Positions 25,653 to 37,824 are shown, counted from the first letter of the stretch. The stretch is 64,000 bases of DNA from Kosakonia pseudosacchari (GCF_900184035.1 NZ_FXWP01000014.1:1-64000); one strand, 5' to 3'. Numbers and translations: made by a program. Notes: a model not told the origin generated them from the letters alone.

Positions 25653-26072
25653 ATGGCAATGACTTACCACCTGGACGTCGTCAGCGCAGAGCAACAAATG
25701 TTCTCTGGTCTGGTCGAAAAAATCCAGGTAACGGGCAGTGAAGGTGAACTGGGTATTTTCCCGGGTCACGCACCGCTGCTCACCGCCATTAAGCCTGGTA
25801 TGATCCGCATCGTTAAACAGTTCGGTCATGAAGAGTTTATCTATCTGTCCGGCGGCATTCTTGAAGTGCAACCGAGCAGCGTGACCGTTCTGGCTGATAC
25901 CGCTATTCGTGGCCAGGATCTCGACGAAGCGCGAGCCCTGGAATCGAAGCGTAAAGCAGAAGAGCACATTAAGAGCTCTCACGGTGACGTGGATTACGCT
26001 CAGGCGTCTGCGGAGCTGGCGAAAGCCATCGCGAAACTGCGTGTTATCGAGTTGACCAAAAAAGCGATGTAA
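25653..26072 (+). CDS. atpC: ATP synthase F1 subunit epsilon
   Basis: The epsilon subunit (139 residues) joins gamma to the c ring and inhibits ATP hydrolysis through its C-terminal helices. The N-terminal beta sandwich (to about residue 85) and the two-helix C-terminal domain are both intact. It is the last gene of the operon and is followed by a strong terminator. Confidence 0.97.
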   Translation: MAMTYHLDVVSAEQQMFSGLVEKIQVTGSEGELGIFPGHAPLLTAIKPGMIRIVKQFGHEEFIYLSGGILEVQPSSVTVLADTAIRGQDLDEARALESKRKAEEHIKSSHGDVDYAQASAELAKAIAKLRVIELTKKAM

Positions 26073-26089
26073 CACCGGCTTGAACGTTA

Positions 26090-26123
26090 AAAAGCCAGTC
26101 TGGTTTCCAGGCTGGCTTTTTTT
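26090..26123 (+). terminator. Rho-independent terminator of the atp operon
   Basis: GCCAGTCTGG (26094-26103) pairs with CCAGGCTGGC (26107-26116) around TTT, with one G-T pair, and is followed by seven T. An A-run before the stem would let it work to some extent in both directions. Confidence 0.92.
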
Positions 26124-26171
26124 ATGGATGCGTTTCAGAAAACATGAAACTGAAATGGTGTTTTATTATTT

Positions 26172-26245
26172 TGTGATACACATCACGAAAAATATTGATC
26201 GGTTAAAAAATGCGGAGTAGACTCTTTTTTGTGAAGTTCATCACA
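26172..26245 (+). promoter_or_regulatory. Two CRP-like sites flanking a candidate promoter
   Basis: TGTGA-six bases-TCACG (26172-26187) and a perfect TGTGA-six bases-TCACA (26230-26245) lie 58 bp apart, centre to centre. Between them TTGATC (26195-26200), a 17-bp spacer and TAGACT (26218-26223) make a reasonable sigma70 promoter pointing right, with a start near 26230. The first site would sit near -50 and the second over the start point, so cyclic AMP-CRP could activate, repress or both. The motifs are seen; use by CRP is inferred. Confidence 0.65.
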
Positions 26246-26278
26246 GAAAATAACCTTCAGTCAAAGCGGGAAACCATT

Positions 26279-26350
26279 ATGAAACTGATCAACAAAATCA
26301 TCGCTCTCTTCAGCAACATGAACATCTCTTTCGGTACGTTCAATCATTAA
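26279..26350 (+). CDS. Possible small protein of 23 residues
   Basis: An ATG at 26279 opens a 23-codon frame ending TAA at 26348-26350. The peptide MKLINKIIALFSN(M) begins with an amphipathic, basic segment and ends in NISFGTFNH. The ribosome site is only a weak GCGGGA eight bases upstream. It lies about 50 bp after a candidate promoter with CRP-like sites, after the atp terminator and before a REP element that could end its transcript. I do not recognise the peptide. It may be a real small protein, a leader, or a chance frame inside a small RNA. Confidence 0.4.
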   Translation: MKLINKIIALFSNMNISFGTFNH

Positions 26351-26360
26351 TTGCTGATAT

Positions 26361-26412
26361 GCCGAGTGGCGCCACGCTTACCGTTGTGTGATAAGCGAGC
26401 GCCATCTGGCTA
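26361..26412. repeat. REP-type palindromic element
   Basis: TGGCGC (26367-26372) pairs with GCGCCA (26399-26404), and inside it CGCTTA (26375-26380) pairs with TAAGCG (26392-26397). The flanks GCCGAG and ATCTGGC, with the internal GATAAGCG, resemble the enterobacterial REP consensus. It touches the stop codon of the pectate lyase gene and probably stabilises or bounds transcripts from either side. Confidence 0.7.
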
Positions 26413-28527
26413 CATTTTCAGTTCCGCCAGCACTGCTCCGCTATCCAGCACCTTCCCCTTGTTGTTCACGCTCTGCCCTTTCTCAATAAAATAATTCGTA
26501 TCATCAATATTTCCGACCACTGCATCGTCATAGCGACCCGGCGCACTGCGCACTGATTTATTATTGATGAATTTCCCCTGAGTAGACGCATCACCGTAGG
26601 GGCTTGGACGAAAAATAAAGTTAAAACGTTGATTATCCGCAGCGATATTGTTCTCTACTACCAGTGCGCCAGGGTTAAAGTTGTCGGTGAAACCGTCCAG
26701 ATGGTTACCAATCGCTTTGCTGTTCCGCACTTGATGCGCGACTGGCTGCCCTTCTCCCCCCAGTTTGAAACCGTTGCTGGTATTGTTGCTGGCAATAGAA
26801 TTCTCGATCACCACAACACCGTTGCCACCATCCTCAATCTTATTAAACAAATCAAAGCCGTCATCGATGTTGTCATGGGAGTAGCATCTCTCCAGACGGT
26901 TACCGTCACCGACGCGCATCTTTACCGCGAAACCGTCAGCGTTAATTTTTCCCGGATCTTCATTCCCCCAGGATTCAGCATCGATCACGCGATTATGGCT
27001 CGCCCACAATGCGCGACCAATGTTTTCCGGCGAAGATATTTGAATGCCGGTATCGTCATTACGCCAGGCAACCACTTTTTCGATCACGTTATGGCTACCC
27101 TGCACACGCAGGCTCTTGCCGGTAACTTCAATGCCTTTGATATGCCAGTAGCTGGCATCAACCAGTAAACCGTGAACCACTGCTTTGCCATCGGCTTGCA
27201 GCGTTTTTGGTTTATCACGCAAGCCGCTGGCGGTGAGTGGGATCTCTGCCCGGGCATAATCTCCGGCTTTCAGGTTAATCGTCCCGCCTGGCGGCAACAG
27301 AGATATTGCGGTCGGCAAATCCAGTGGTGCCGCAGCGGTGCCTTCTCCATCTGCTTTACCATCGGCTGCGGCATACAGAGTAGAAATCATCGTTCCGGCA
27401 ACCCTTTCGACAGTGAATGTCTGCGAAATGGGCGTTGTCTCTTTGCCGCTTGTCGGCGTAAAGGTCAGTGCAAAGGTGTTCTCTGCCGAAAGGTGGGTTG
27501 GCAGAGTATACATTTCACCCGCTTTCACCGGTTTTTCATTACCGATCACCACTTCGTTCTGCCGAACGCTGAACAAGCCATCATAATTAGCACGAGCCTG
27601 TACCGTGTAGGCTTCGCCAATGCTTTGTGTAGGAGAGGCTATTTGTACGACAACCGGCAATGGCTTAGCCTGCCAGGGCTTCGAGTTGATGGTCTGGGCT
27701 TTGCTGGTAGTCAATGTGGCATCGCTGACCACTATTTTGGCGTTACGTGAGGCAAAAAAACCCACGTAATAGTGGTCCTTGTTTTGCACTGAAATTAAAT
27801 CGGTGCGCGGTACACTGTGACTGACCCATTTATCACTGCCATGCGGCGCCCATGCGCTGATAAAGCCGTCGTTGGTACGTTCTAATTTCAGGCGAAAGGT
27901 TGGCGTCTGGCGAAGATCAATCTCTTCTTGGTAACTCTGTTTCGAGATCGTGGCACCGGCGTTACCCCACGGCTGGCTGATCCCCTCGCGAGTAATCGCT
28001 TGCATCTTCACGCGAAAATTATCTTTTTTATCCTGCGTCATAATGGCGTTCATCACCATGTTTGATGCCGCTGGAAACTCTTCATAACCCTCTTTTAGCG
28101 GCTGCTGGCGCGGAGTACCTATCACGTCTCGTACCAGCAAACCGGCACCTTCCTGCGCGGCGGGTTTTGCACCGTTTTCCGGACCGAACTGCTCAACAGT
28201 AATCGTCGCCTGTAAGACAAAATTTTCGTTACCGGGAAGCTGGGTATAAAAAAACGTTAGCCCGTCGTGGGAATTAGCAATTTTGCCGCCACGGCTTTCA
28301 ATGGTGATCGGATTTGTTAATGTTGCCTCATCCGTGACAGAGAGCTTTTTACCGGCAATGGTGACATCATTGACCCCTATTTTTTCCGGTAACACATTTG
28401 ATGAGAAATTCATGTCGGTAGATTGCCCAAAAGCAATCGCTTTCCAGACAGGGGCTGCTGCAGCCAACGCAGGAACGGAAATAAGCGAGCTACAAACGGT
28501 GAGGGCCAGAGGTATTTTATAATTCAT
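26410..28527 (-). CDS. Family 9 pectate (exopolygalacturonate) lyase, PelX-like
   Basis: The 705-residue protein has a Sec signal peptide (cleavage after VPALA, about residue 22), an N-terminal part of about 350 residues of mixed beta structure, and a C-terminal right-handed beta helix (about 380-690) with the PL9 pattern. I see NDDTG (490-494), which fits the calcium-binding aspartates, DGFAVKM (531-537), whose Lys536 fits the catalytic lysine, and HDNIDDGFDLF (551-561). Length and layout resemble Dickeya PelX, which cleaves unsaturated digalacturonate from polygalacturonate ends in the periplasm. It is absent from this place in E. coli. A KdgR-like operator precedes it. No other pectin gene lies in the window. 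Confidence 0.8.
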   Translation of the reverse strand: MNYKIPLALTVCSSLISVPALAAAAPVWKAIAFGQSTDMNFSSNVLPEKIGVNDVTIAGKKLSVTDEATLTNPITIESRGGKIANSHDGLTFFYTQLPGNENFVLQATITVEQFGPENGAKPAAQEGAGLLVRDVIGTPRQQPLKEGYEEFPAASNMVMNAIMTQDKKDNFRVKMQAITREGISQPWGNAGATISKQSYQEEIDLRQTPTFRLKLERTNDGFISAWAPHGSDKWVSHSVPRTDLISVQNKDHYYVGFFASRNAKIVVSDATLTTSKAQTINSKPWQAKPLPVVVQIASPTQSIGEAYTVQARANYDGLFSVRQNEVVIGNEKPVKAGEMYTLPTHLSAENTFALTFTPTSGKETTPISQTFTVERVAGTMISTLYAAADGKADGEGTAAAPLDLPTAISLLPPGGTINLKAGDYARAEIPLTASGLRDKPKTLQADGKAVVHGLLVDASYWHIKGIEVTGKSLRVQGSHNVIEKVVAWRNDDTGIQISSPENIGRALWASHNRVIDAESWGNEDPGKINADGFAVKMRVGDGNRLERCYSHDNIDDGFDLFNKIEDGGNGVVVIENSIASNNTSNGFKLGGEGQPVAHQVRNSKAIGNHLDGFTDNFNPGALVVENNIAADNQRFNFIFRPSPYGDASTQGKFINNKSVRSAPGRYDDAVVGNIDDTNYFIEKGQSVNNKGKVLDSGAVLAELKM

Positions 28528-28567
28528 TATCTTCTCCTGATTGATAATTGCCTGCCATTATCATCAA

Positions 28568-28599
28568 GATGAAACGCTGTTTCTTTTTTGTGCGTCACA
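28568..28599 (-). promoter_or_regulatory. KdgR-type operator and CRP-like half-site before the pectate lyase gene
   Basis: The palindrome GAAACGCTGTTTC (28571-28583) inside TGAAACGCTGTTTCT differs by one base from the KdgR box pattern TGAAA-five bases-TTTCA. It lies 43 bp before the lyase start. On the minus strand TGTGA (28595-28599) is a half-site for CRP. KdgR repression relieved by pectin breakdown products, with CRP activation, is the known control of Dickeya pel genes; here it is inferred from the motifs. Confidence 0.68.
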
Positions 28600-28870
28600 C
28601 TCTTCGATGATTAAAACGCCGTTTTGTTTTTGCGCGATCTTTATTCAGGATGAAAAAAATGGCTAACCCATTGTATGAATTAGCACCAGCAGGAAATGGC
28701 GCTATTTTTCAGCGGTAAACTGATTTACTCTGCGCACCAACTAGCCTTCAAATGGCCTGTAATCGCCGAACTTGAGCGTTTCGTCGGCAATCCATTTCAT
28801 GCTACAAAATATGTAGAATTTTCAACGTGAAAGAGGTTTACTTCTTTCCCAAAATAGAGTCAGGACGCAT

Positions 28871-30241
28871 ATGTTGAACACAAAAATGAGTGTGGTGATC
28901 CTTGCTGCGGGCAAAGGTACACGCATGTATTCCGATCTTCCCAAAGTGCTGCATACGCTTGCAGGGAAAGCGATGGTTCAGCATGTCATTGATACTGCGA
29001 CTGTTCTTGGCGCGAACCACGTTCATCTGGTGTATGGACACGGCGGCGATCTGCTCAAACAACGCCTTTCTGACGATAAACTCAATTGGGTTTTACAAGC
29101 TGAACAACTGGGCACTGGCCATGCGATGCAGCAGGCTGCACCGTTCTTCGCTGATGACGAAGATATCCTCATGCTCTACGGTGATGTGCCGCTGATTTCG
29201 GTGGAAACACTGGAACGTCTGCGTGCGGCAAAACCGCAAGGTGGGATCGGTTTGTTAACGGTGGTTCTGCATGACCCTACTGGCTATGGCCGCATCACGC
29301 GCGAAAACGGCGTCGTAACCGGCATTGTTGAGCAGAAAGATGCCAGTGAAGAGCAGCGTAAGATTAATGAAATCAATACCGGTATTTTGATCGCCAATGG
29401 CGGCGATATGAAACGCTGGCTTAGCAAACTCACCAACAACAATGCCCAGGGTGAATACTACATTACCGATATCATTGCGCTGGCATACCAGGAAGGGCGT
29501 GAAATCACCGCCGTTCACCCGCAGCGCCTGAGCGAAGTGGAAGGCGTTAACAATCGTCTTCAGTTGTCGAGTCTGGAGCGCGCTTACCAGTCTGAACAAG
29601 CGGAGAAACTGCTGCTGGCAGGCGTTATGCTGCGCGATCCTGCACGTTTCGATCTGCGCGGTACGCTGGAGCACGGGCGGGATGTCGAGATCGATGCTAA
29701 CGTCATCATTGAAGGTCACGTTAAGCTCGGCCATCGCGTGAAGATCGGGGCCGGTTGTGTCCTGAAAAACAGCGAAATAGGTGACGATTGCGAAATCAGT
29801 CCTTACAGCGTTGTGGAAGATGCTCGTCTGGAAGCGGCATGTACCATCGGGCCTTTTGCACGTTTGCGCCCGGGTGCTGAATTGCTGGCTGGCGCGCATG
29901 TCGGCAACTTTGTGGAAATGAAAAAAGCGCGGCTGGGTAAAGGTTCTAAAGCGGGCCATCTGACCTATCTTGGTGACGCGGAAATTGGTGACAACGTGAA
30001 TGTCGGCGCAGGGGTTATCACCTGTAACTATGACGGCGCGAACAAGCATAAAACCATCATTGGTGATGATGTGTTTGTTGGTTCTGATACGCAACTGGTG
30101 GCACCTGTCACAGTCGGTAAAGGCGCAACTATTGCCGCCGGTACCACGGTGACGCGCAACGTTAACGAAAATGAACTGGTTTTAAGCCGCGTGCCGCAGG
30201 TCCAAAAACAGGGCTGGCAGCGTCCGGTGAAGAAGAAGTAA
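28871..30241 (+). CDS. glmU: Bifunctional UDP-N-acetylglucosamine pyrophosphorylase / glucosamine-1-phosphate N-acetyltransferase
   Basis: GlmU makes UDP-GlcNAc for peptidoglycan and lipopolysaccharide. The N-terminal uridyltransferase (about residues 5-229) has the nucleotide loop [15 protein letters not shown]; the C-terminal half (about 250-456) is a left-handed beta helix of hexapeptide repeats with acetyltransferase activity. The 456 residues equal E. coli. AGGA precedes the ATG. It heads the glmUS operon; the 343-bp upstream gap is shared with the divergent pectate lyase gene. Confidence 0.97.
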   Translation: MLNTKMSVVILAAGKGTRMYSDLPKVLHTLAGKAMVQHVIDTATVLGANHVHLVYGHGGDLLKQRLSDDKLNWVLQAEQLGTGHAMQQAAPFFADDEDILMLYGDVPLISVETLERLRAAKPQGGIGLLTVVLHDPTGYGRITRENGVVTGIVEQKDASEEQRKINEINTGILIANGGDMKRWLSKLTNNNAQGEYYITDIIALAYQEGREITAVHPQRLSEVEGVNNRLQLSSLERAYQSEQAEKLLLAGVMLRDPARFDLRGTLEHGRDVEIDANVIIEGHVKLGHRVKIGAGCVLKNSEIGDDCEISPYSVVEDARLEAACTIGPFARLRPGAELLAGAHVGNFVEMKKARLGKGSKAGHLTYLGDAEIGDNVNVGAGVITCNYDGANKHKTIIGDDVFVGSDTQLVAPVTVGKGATIAAGTTVTRNVNENELVLSRVPQVQKQGWQRPVKKK

Positions 30242-30447
30242 CAATTTCAGGGATGAGGGGAAAGATAATCCCCCGCCCGCGTGCAGTACCTATAAAAATA
30301 ACCCCACTCTCTACAAGGCTCGGGGAGTCCGGTAATCGGACACTTACACCCACTAATTCGCGTTGTACACAGGCAGCGTCGAAGCATGGCGTGTAAACAG
30401 GTTGACCGACAACAAAAGGCATAATGCCAAAATCGGAATCAAAAAAT

Positions 30448-32277
30448 ATGTGTGGAATTGTTGGCGCAGTCGCGCAACGTGATGTAGCTGAAATCCTTCT
30501 CGAAGGCCTTCGTCGTCTTGAATACCGTGGTTATGACTCTGCCGGTCTGGCAGTGGTTGATGCGCAAGGTCACATGACCCGGCTGCGTCGTCTCGGTAAA
30601 GTGCAGATGCTCTCTCAGGCGGCGGAAGAACACCCTCTGCACGGTGGGACCGGTATTGCCCACACTCGCTGGGCAACACACGGTGAACCGTCGGAAGGCA
30701 ACGCGCATCCGCATGTTTCTGACCATATTGTTGTGGTGCATAACGGTATTATCGAAAACCATGAGCCGCTGCGTGAAGAGTTAAAAGCGCGTGGTTATGT
30801 GTTTGTTTCTGAAACAGATACCGAAGTTATCGCGCACCTGGTGCATTGGGAACTGGAGCAGGGCGGTACGCTGCGTGAAGCCGTACTGCGTACTATCCCT
30901 CAATTACGCGGTGCATATGGCACGGTCATTATGGATACCCGCGATCCCAACACGCTGCTGGCAGCGCGCTCTGGCAGCCCGCTGGTTATCGGTCTTGGCA
31001 TGGGCGAAAACTTTATTGCATCCGATCAACTGGCACTCCTGCCGGTTACCCGCCGCTTTATCTTCCTTGAAGAGGGCGATATTGCGGAAGTGACTCGCCG
31101 TAGCGTGACGGTTTTCGATAAATCCGGTGCGCAGGTTAAACGCCCTGATATCGAATCGAATCTGCAATACGATGCGGGCGATAAAGGTATTTACCGCCAC
31201 TACATGCAGAAAGAAATCTACGAACAGCCGAACGCCATCAAAAACACTCTCACTGGCCGTATCAGCCACGGCGAAGTTGATCTGAGCGAACTGGGGCCGA
31301 ATGCCAACGAACTGCTGTCGAAAGTTGAGCATATTCAAATTGTTGCCTGCGGTACGTCTTACAACTCCGGTATGGTTTCCCGCTACTGGTTTGAAGCGCT
31401 GGCGGGGGTTCCGTGCGATGTCGAAATCGCTTCTGAGTTCCGCTATCGCAAATCAGCGGTGCGTCGCAATAGCCTGATGATCACGCTGTCGCAGTCTGGT
31501 GAAACGGCGGATACGCTGGCGGCGCTGCGCTTGTCGAAAGAGCTGGGATATCTGGGGTCGCTGGCGATTTGTAACGTGCCGGGTTCCTCGCTGGTGCGCG
31601 AATCCGATCTGGCGATGATGACCAAAGCCGGTACGGAAATCGGTGTTGCATCAACCAAAGCGTTCACTACTCAGCTCACCGTGTTGCTGATGCTGGTGGC
31701 GAAACTGAGTCGCCTGAAAGGGCTGGATGCGGCTATTGAGCACGATATCGTTCATGGTTTGCAGGCGCTGCCGAGCCGCATTGAGCAAATGCTGTCGCAA
31801 GATAAACGCATTGAAGCGCTGGCAGAAGATTTCTCCGACAAGCATCATGCGCTGTTCCTTGGCCGTGGCGATCAGTATCCGATTGCACTGGAAGGCGCGC
31901 TGAAGCTGAAAGAGATCTCCTATATTCACGCCGAAGCCTATGCCGCAGGTGAACTGAAACATGGCCCGTTGGCGCTGATTGATGCCGATATGCCGGTGAT
32001 TGTTGTTGCGCCAAACAATGAACTGCTGGAAAAACTGAAATCCAACATCGAAGAAGTTCGCGCCCGTGGCGGCGTGCTGTATGTCTTTGCCGATCAGGAT
32101 GCCGGTTTCACCAGCAACGACAATATGCACATTATCGATATGCCGCATGTAGAAGAAATGATCGCGCCAATCTTCTATACCGTGCCGCTGCAACTGCTGG
32201 CTTACCATGTTGCGCTGATCAAAGGCACCGACGTGGATCAGCCGCGTAACCTGGCGAAATCGGTTACTGTGGAATAA
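30448..32277 (+). CDS. glmS: Glutamine-fructose-6-phosphate aminotransferase GlmS
   Basis: GlmS makes glucosamine 6-phosphate, the first step of amino sugar synthesis. The start at 30448 puts Cys2 at the N terminus after Met removal, the required catalytic nucleophile; an upstream in-frame ATG at 30424 would bury it and is rejected. The glutaminase domain spans about residues 2-240 and two SIS domains follow to 609, ending in the conserved LAKSVTVE. In E. coli the 206-bp glmU-glmS leader is cut by RNase E and opened by the small RNA GlmZ. A hairpin GTCCG/CGGAC (30328-30342) lies in the leader here. Confidence 0.97.
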   Translation: MCGIVGAVAQRDVAEILLEGLRRLEYRGYDSAGLAVVDAQGHMTRLRRLGKVQMLSQAAEEHPLHGGTGIAHTRWATHGEPSEGNAHPHVSDHIVVVHNGIIENHEPLREELKARGYVFVSETDTEVIAHLVHWELEQGGTLREAVLRTIPQLRGAYGTVIMDTRDPNTLLAARSGSPLVIGLGMGENFIASDQLALLPVTRRFIFLEEGDIAEVTRRSVTVFDKSGAQVKRPDIESNLQYDAGDKGIYRHYMQKEIYEQPNAIKNTLTGRISHGEVDLSELGPNANELLSKVEHIQIVACGTSYNSGMVSRYWFEALAGVPCDVEIASEFRYRKSAVRRNSLMITLSQSGETADTLAALRLSKELGYLGSLAICNVPGSSLVRESDLAMMTKAGTEIGVASTKAFTTQLTVLLMLVAKLSRLKGLDAAIEHDIVHGLQALPSRIEQMLSQDKRIEALAEDFSDKHHALFLGRGDQYPIALEGALKLKEISYIHAEAYAAGELKHGPLALIDADMPVIVVAPNNELLEKLKSNIEEVRARGGVLYVFADQDAGFTSNDNMHIIDMPHVEEMIAPIFYTVPLQLLAYHVALIKGTDVDQPRNLAKSVTVE

Positions 32278-32304
32278 GGTTTTAAGCTTGTCATAGTGTA
32301 GAGA
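32240..32304 (+). other. Tn7 attachment site attTn7, unoccupied
   Basis: The 3' end of glmS (CCGCGTAACCTGGCGAAATCG and on to the stop at 32275-32277) matches the sequence read by TnsD of Tn7-like elements. Insertion would fall about 25 bp after the stop, near 32300, just before the terminator. No Tn7 ends or transposition genes are found here. Confidence 0.75.
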
Positions 32305-32333
32305 GAGGTTGCCTGATGGCAGCCTCTTTTTTT
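32305..32333 (+). terminator. Rho-independent terminator of glmUS
   Basis: GAGGTTGCC (32305-32313) pairs with GGCAGCCTC (32318-32326) around TGAT, with one T-G pair, followed by seven T. Confidence 0.9.
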
Positions 32334-32343
32334 AAGGATAGCC

Positions 32344-32922
32344 ATGAGTTTGTTGGAAAAAATGGCAGGTGCGAGGTTGCTTGCACTCATCAATTATTGC
32401 CGGGGTGTTGATGCGGGAATAGCGGGTCGCAAGCTGGCAGAGTTGAAGCTGGCTGCGGAGGCATTTACAGAGATGCCAAAGGCCTATCCTGCAGGCAGAG
32501 GCGGGATGACATTTTATGGCAGCGCAACGGTAGTCTTTTATGCGTTACTGCTGAGCTATGTTTGCCTCGCTATTGCGGCGAAATCGGTGATTAGCGGTCT
32601 GGGGATTATTGCCGGGATCGGCGTGTTCGTTCTGCTGATCGCCGCGTTAACAGGCGTTGAGAAAGGTAAAACATTATCCCTGAAACTGTTTTTGGCAGTC
32701 TGGTTTCTGTTATCTGTTTGCAATGTGCTGGTGGCAGGATGGCTAATGTTTGCACCATTTAGCTGGTTATCTCTGGCTTGTTGGGGAGGCGGTTTTTTTC
32801 TCTGGTGGCTGGCGCGGCAGGTGATGAATGGGCCAGAACTGACGAAATTGATGCAGTGGCGTGTGTCACTGAAAATCATGCAATTCCGCCGTGATGCGCT
32901 AACGCAACCGAAGCGTAAATAA
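32344..32922 (+). CDS. Unrecognised inner-membrane protein downstream of glmS
   Basis: The 192-residue protein is not one I recognise. An N-terminal segment of about 55 residues, helical and charged, is followed by four likely membrane helices (about 57-79, 81-103, 112-134 and 138-158) and a basic C-terminal tail ending QPKRK. There is no signal peptide. AAGGA lies five bases before the ATG, right after the T-run of the glmS terminator. E. coli has no gene here, so this is accessory cargo next to attTn7. Codon use and composition do not look strikingly foreign by eye. Confidence 0.7.
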   Translation: MSLLEKMAGARLLALINYCRGVDAGIAGRKLAELKLAAEAFTEMPKAYPAGRGGMTFYGSATVVFYALLLSYVCLAIAAKSVISGLGIIAGIGVFVLLIAALTGVEKGKTLSLKLFLAVWFLLSVCNVLVAGWLMFAPFSWLSLACWGGGFFLWWLARQVMNGPELTKLMQWRVSLKIMQFRRDALTQPKRK

Positions 32923-32989
32923 ATTAATACGCGGTGGCTTTTTTCTCGCGGTTGGTTAGGACTTCTTGTCAGATTCAACTACGTTTTTA

Positions 32990-33029
32990 GTGTCATAAAA
33001 TTAAAATCATACTGAAATATCATTGTCAT
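32990..33029 (+). promoter_or_regulatory. Upstream Pho-box-like repeats before pstS
   Basis: GTGTCAT (32990), TTAAAAT (33001), CTGAAAT (33012) and TTGTCAT (33023) recur every 11 bases, the spacing of PhoB half-sites. Two of the four fit CTGTCAT well and one moderately. The array lies 62 bp before the main Pho boxes. Confidence 0.4.
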
Positions 33030-33090
33030 TAAGCGTTTTATCTCGCTGATAACGCATTCAATATTCACTGAATCAAACCGTAATCCGTTG

Positions 33091-33146
33091 CTGTCATAAA
33101 ACAGTAACAATCATTGCATATAACTGTCATCAAAGTGTCCTATTTT
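33091..33146 (+). promoter_or_regulatory. PhoB boxes and promoter of the pst operon
   Basis: PhoB half-sites are spaced by 11 bases: CTGTCAT (33091), CAGTAAC (33102), ATTGCAT (33113), CTGTCAT (33124) and GTGTCCT (33135). TATTTT at 33141-33146 is the likely -10, as in E. coli pstS, where the Pho box replaces the -35. The operon should be switched on by PhoB at low phosphate. Confidence 0.87.
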
Positions 33147-33195
33147 GCTCATCGTAGCCACTAAACAACGATTTACGATTCTTGCAGGAGACATT

Positions 33196-34236
33196 ATGAA
33201 CGTTATGCGTACCACTGTCGCAACTGTTGTCGCCGCGACCTTTTCTCTGAGTGCATTTGCTGTAAACGCAGCTGCCAGCCTGACAGGCGCGGGCGCAACT
33301 TTCCCGGCACCGGTGTATGCCAAGTGGGCTGATACCTATCAGAAAGAAACAGGTAACAAGATTAACTATCAGGGCATCGGTTCTTCGGGTGGCGTTAAAC
33401 AAATTACGGCTAAAACTGTTGATTTCGGTGCGTCCGATGCTCCGCTGTCTGACGACAAACTGGCTCAGGAAGGCCTGTTCCAGTTCCCGACCGTGATCGG
33501 CGGTATCGTGCTGGCAATCAACGTCCCGGGTGTTAAATCCGGCGAGCTGGTACTGGACGGCAAAACCCTCGGTGATATCTACCTGGGTAATATCAAAAAA
33601 TGGGATGACGCGGCTATCGCCAAACTCAACCCAGGCCTGAAACTGCCTTCGCAGAACATCGCTGTGGTTCGCCGCGCTGATGGTTCCGGTACCTCTTTCG
33701 TTTTCACCAGCTACCTGGCGAAAGTGAACGAAGAGTGGAAATCTAAAGTCGGTTCTGGTTCTACCGTTAACTGGCCGACCGGTCTTGGCGGGAAAGGTAA
33801 CGACGGTATCGCCGCGTTCGTTCAGCGTCTGCCGGGCTCTATCGGTTACGTTGAATATGCTTACGCTAAGCAGAACAACCTGACCTACACCAAGCTGCTC
33901 TCTGCCGATGGTAAAGCGGTTAGCCCGACGGAAACCAATTTCTCCAACGCGGCTAAAGATATCGACTGGAGCAAATCTTTCGCGCAGGACCTGACTAACC
34001 AGAAAGGTGCGGATGTGTGGCCAATCACCTCCACCACGTTCATTCTGGTGCACAAAGAGCAGGCTAAACCTGAGCAGGGTGCCGAAGTGCTGAAGTTCTT
34101 TGACTGGGCCTACAAAAAAGGCGGTAAACAAGCTAACGACCTCGACTACGCAACCCTGCCGGATAGCGTTGTTGAACAAGTTCGCGCTGCCTGGAAAGCC
34201 AACGTGAAAGACAGCAGCGGTAAAGCACTGTACTAA
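33196..34236 (+). CDS. pstS: Phosphate-binding periplasmic protein PstS
   Basis: PstS binds inorganic phosphate in the periplasm for PstCAB. A signal peptide of about 25 residues ends at NAA-ASL; the mature part shows the phosphate-binding loops [18 protein letters not shown] and the DGSGTSFVF stretch. The start at 33196, after AGGAG, gives 346 residues, as in E. coli; the open frame begins 17 codons earlier, inside the promoter. Confidence 0.96.
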   Translation: MNVMRTTVATVVAATFSLSAFAVNAAASLTGAGATFPAPVYAKWADTYQKETGNKINYQGIGSSGGVKQITAKTVDFGASDAPLSDDKLAQEGLFQFPTVIGGIVLAINVPGVKSGELVLDGKTLGDIYLGNIKKWDDAAIAKLNPGLKLPSQNIAVVRRADGSGTSFVFTSYLAKVNEEWKSKVGSGSTVNWPTGLGGKGNDGIAAFVQRLPGSIGYVEYAYAKQNNLTYTKLLSADGKAVSPTETNFSNAAKDIDWSKSFAQDLTNQKGADVWPITSTTFILVHKEQAKPEQGAEVLKFFDWAYKKGGKQANDLDYATLPDSVVEQVRAAWKANVKDSSGKALY

Positions 34237-34257
34237 GCACTCGTTTTTGAAGAACAT

Positions 34258-34325
34258 GGCGGATGGCGCTTACACCATCCGCCTTACAGATCTTCTGTAG
34301 GCCGGCAAGCGCAAGTGCCTGCGGG
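34258..34325. repeat. REP/BIME element between pstS and pstC
   Basis: GGCGGATGG (34258-34266) and CCATCCGCC (34275-34283) form a perfect 9-bp stem; a second REP-like unit in the opposite sense begins with GTAGGCCGGCAAGCG at 34297. The pair is a typical bacterial interspersed mosaic element. It probably protects the pstS message and explains its higher level compared with pstC. Confidence 0.8.
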
Positions 34326-34356
34326 CAAATTCGTAAGACGTTAAACTGAAGAGTAA

Positions 34357-36209
<1,853 letters not shown>

Positions 36210-36255
36210 TTTTTGCGACGCGGCGAAAGCGGCGTCGAGTTGAGGAAAGAGATAA

Positions 36256-37029
<774 letters not shown>

Positions 37030-37098
37030 TTTGCCGAACCGTAAAGGTCTCAGCAACCCTGTTACAACGTGAAATCTGTCGGGCATTTGGAGTGCACC

Positions 37099-37824
37099 AT
37101 GGACAATCTCAACCTTAACAAACACATTTCCGGGCAGTTCAACGCTGAGCTGGAAAGCATTCGCACTCAGGTAATGACCATGGGTGGAATGGTGGAGCAG
37201 CAGCTTTCTGATGCGATCACCGCCATGCACAACCAGGACAGCGAGCTGGCTAAGCGCGTTGTTGAGGGCGACAAACAGGTCAATATGATGGAAGTCGCCA
37301 TCGATGAAGCCTGTGTGCGCATTATCGCCAAACGTCAGCCGACGGCGAGCGATTTGCGTCTGGTTATGGCGATCATTAAAACCATCGCTGAGCTGGAACG
37401 TATTGGCGACGTGGCGGATAAAATCTGCCGTACCGCACTGGAGAAGTTCTCTCAGCAGCACCAGCCGCTGCTGGTAAGCCTGGAGTCGCTTGGCCGCCAC
37501 ACCGTGCAGATGCTGCACGACGTGCTGGACGCTTTCGCCCGTATGGATCTGGATGAAGCGGTGCGTATCTACCGCGAAGATAAAAAAGTGGATCAGGAAT
37601 ATGAAGGCATTGTGCGTCAGTTAATGACCTACATGATGGAAGATCCCCGCACGATCCCGAGTGTACTGACCGCGCTATTCTGTGCTCGCTCTATTGAGCG
37701 TATCGGCGACCGTTGCCAGAATATCTGTGAATACATCTTCTACTTCGTGAAAGGCCAGGATTTCCGTCACGTGGGTGGCGATGAACTGGATAAGCTGCTC
37801 GCCGGAAAAGATCCTAAAGAGTGA
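37099..37824 (+). CDS. phoU: Phosphate signalling regulator PhoU
   Basis: PhoU turns off PhoR-PhoB signalling when phosphate is plentiful. It is all-helical, with two three-helix bundles each bearing the E(D)xxxD metal motif (for example [14 protein letters not shown] and [14 protein letters not shown]). The start at 37099, after TTGGAG, gives 241 residues as in E. coli; an earlier Met at 37069 has no support. Confidence 0.96.
   Translation: MDNLNLNKHISGQFNAELESIRTQVMTMGGMVEQQLSDAITAMHNQDSELAKRVVEGDKQVNMMEVAIDEACVRIIAKRQPTASDLRLVMAIIKTIAELERIGDVADKICRTALEKFSQQHQPLLVSLESLGRHTVQMLHDVLDAFARMDLDEAVRIYREDKKVDQEYEGIVRQLMTYMMEDPRTIPSVLTALFCARSIERIGDRCQNICEYIFYFVKGQDFRHVGGDELDKLLAGKDPKE

Noticed and set aside
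26073..28870. A genomic island or insertion sequence around the pectate lyase gene
   Set aside because: I found no transposase, integrase, tRNA target or flanking direct repeats; only one gene and a REP element are added.
32278..32343. A Tn7-family insertion after glmS
   Set aside because: The attachment site and terminator are intact and no transposon ends or tns genes are seen; only an ordinary small gene follows.
33130..34257. A 375-codon frame antisense to pstS
   Set aside because: It is a codon-bias shadow of pstS; no ribosome site and no recognisable domain.
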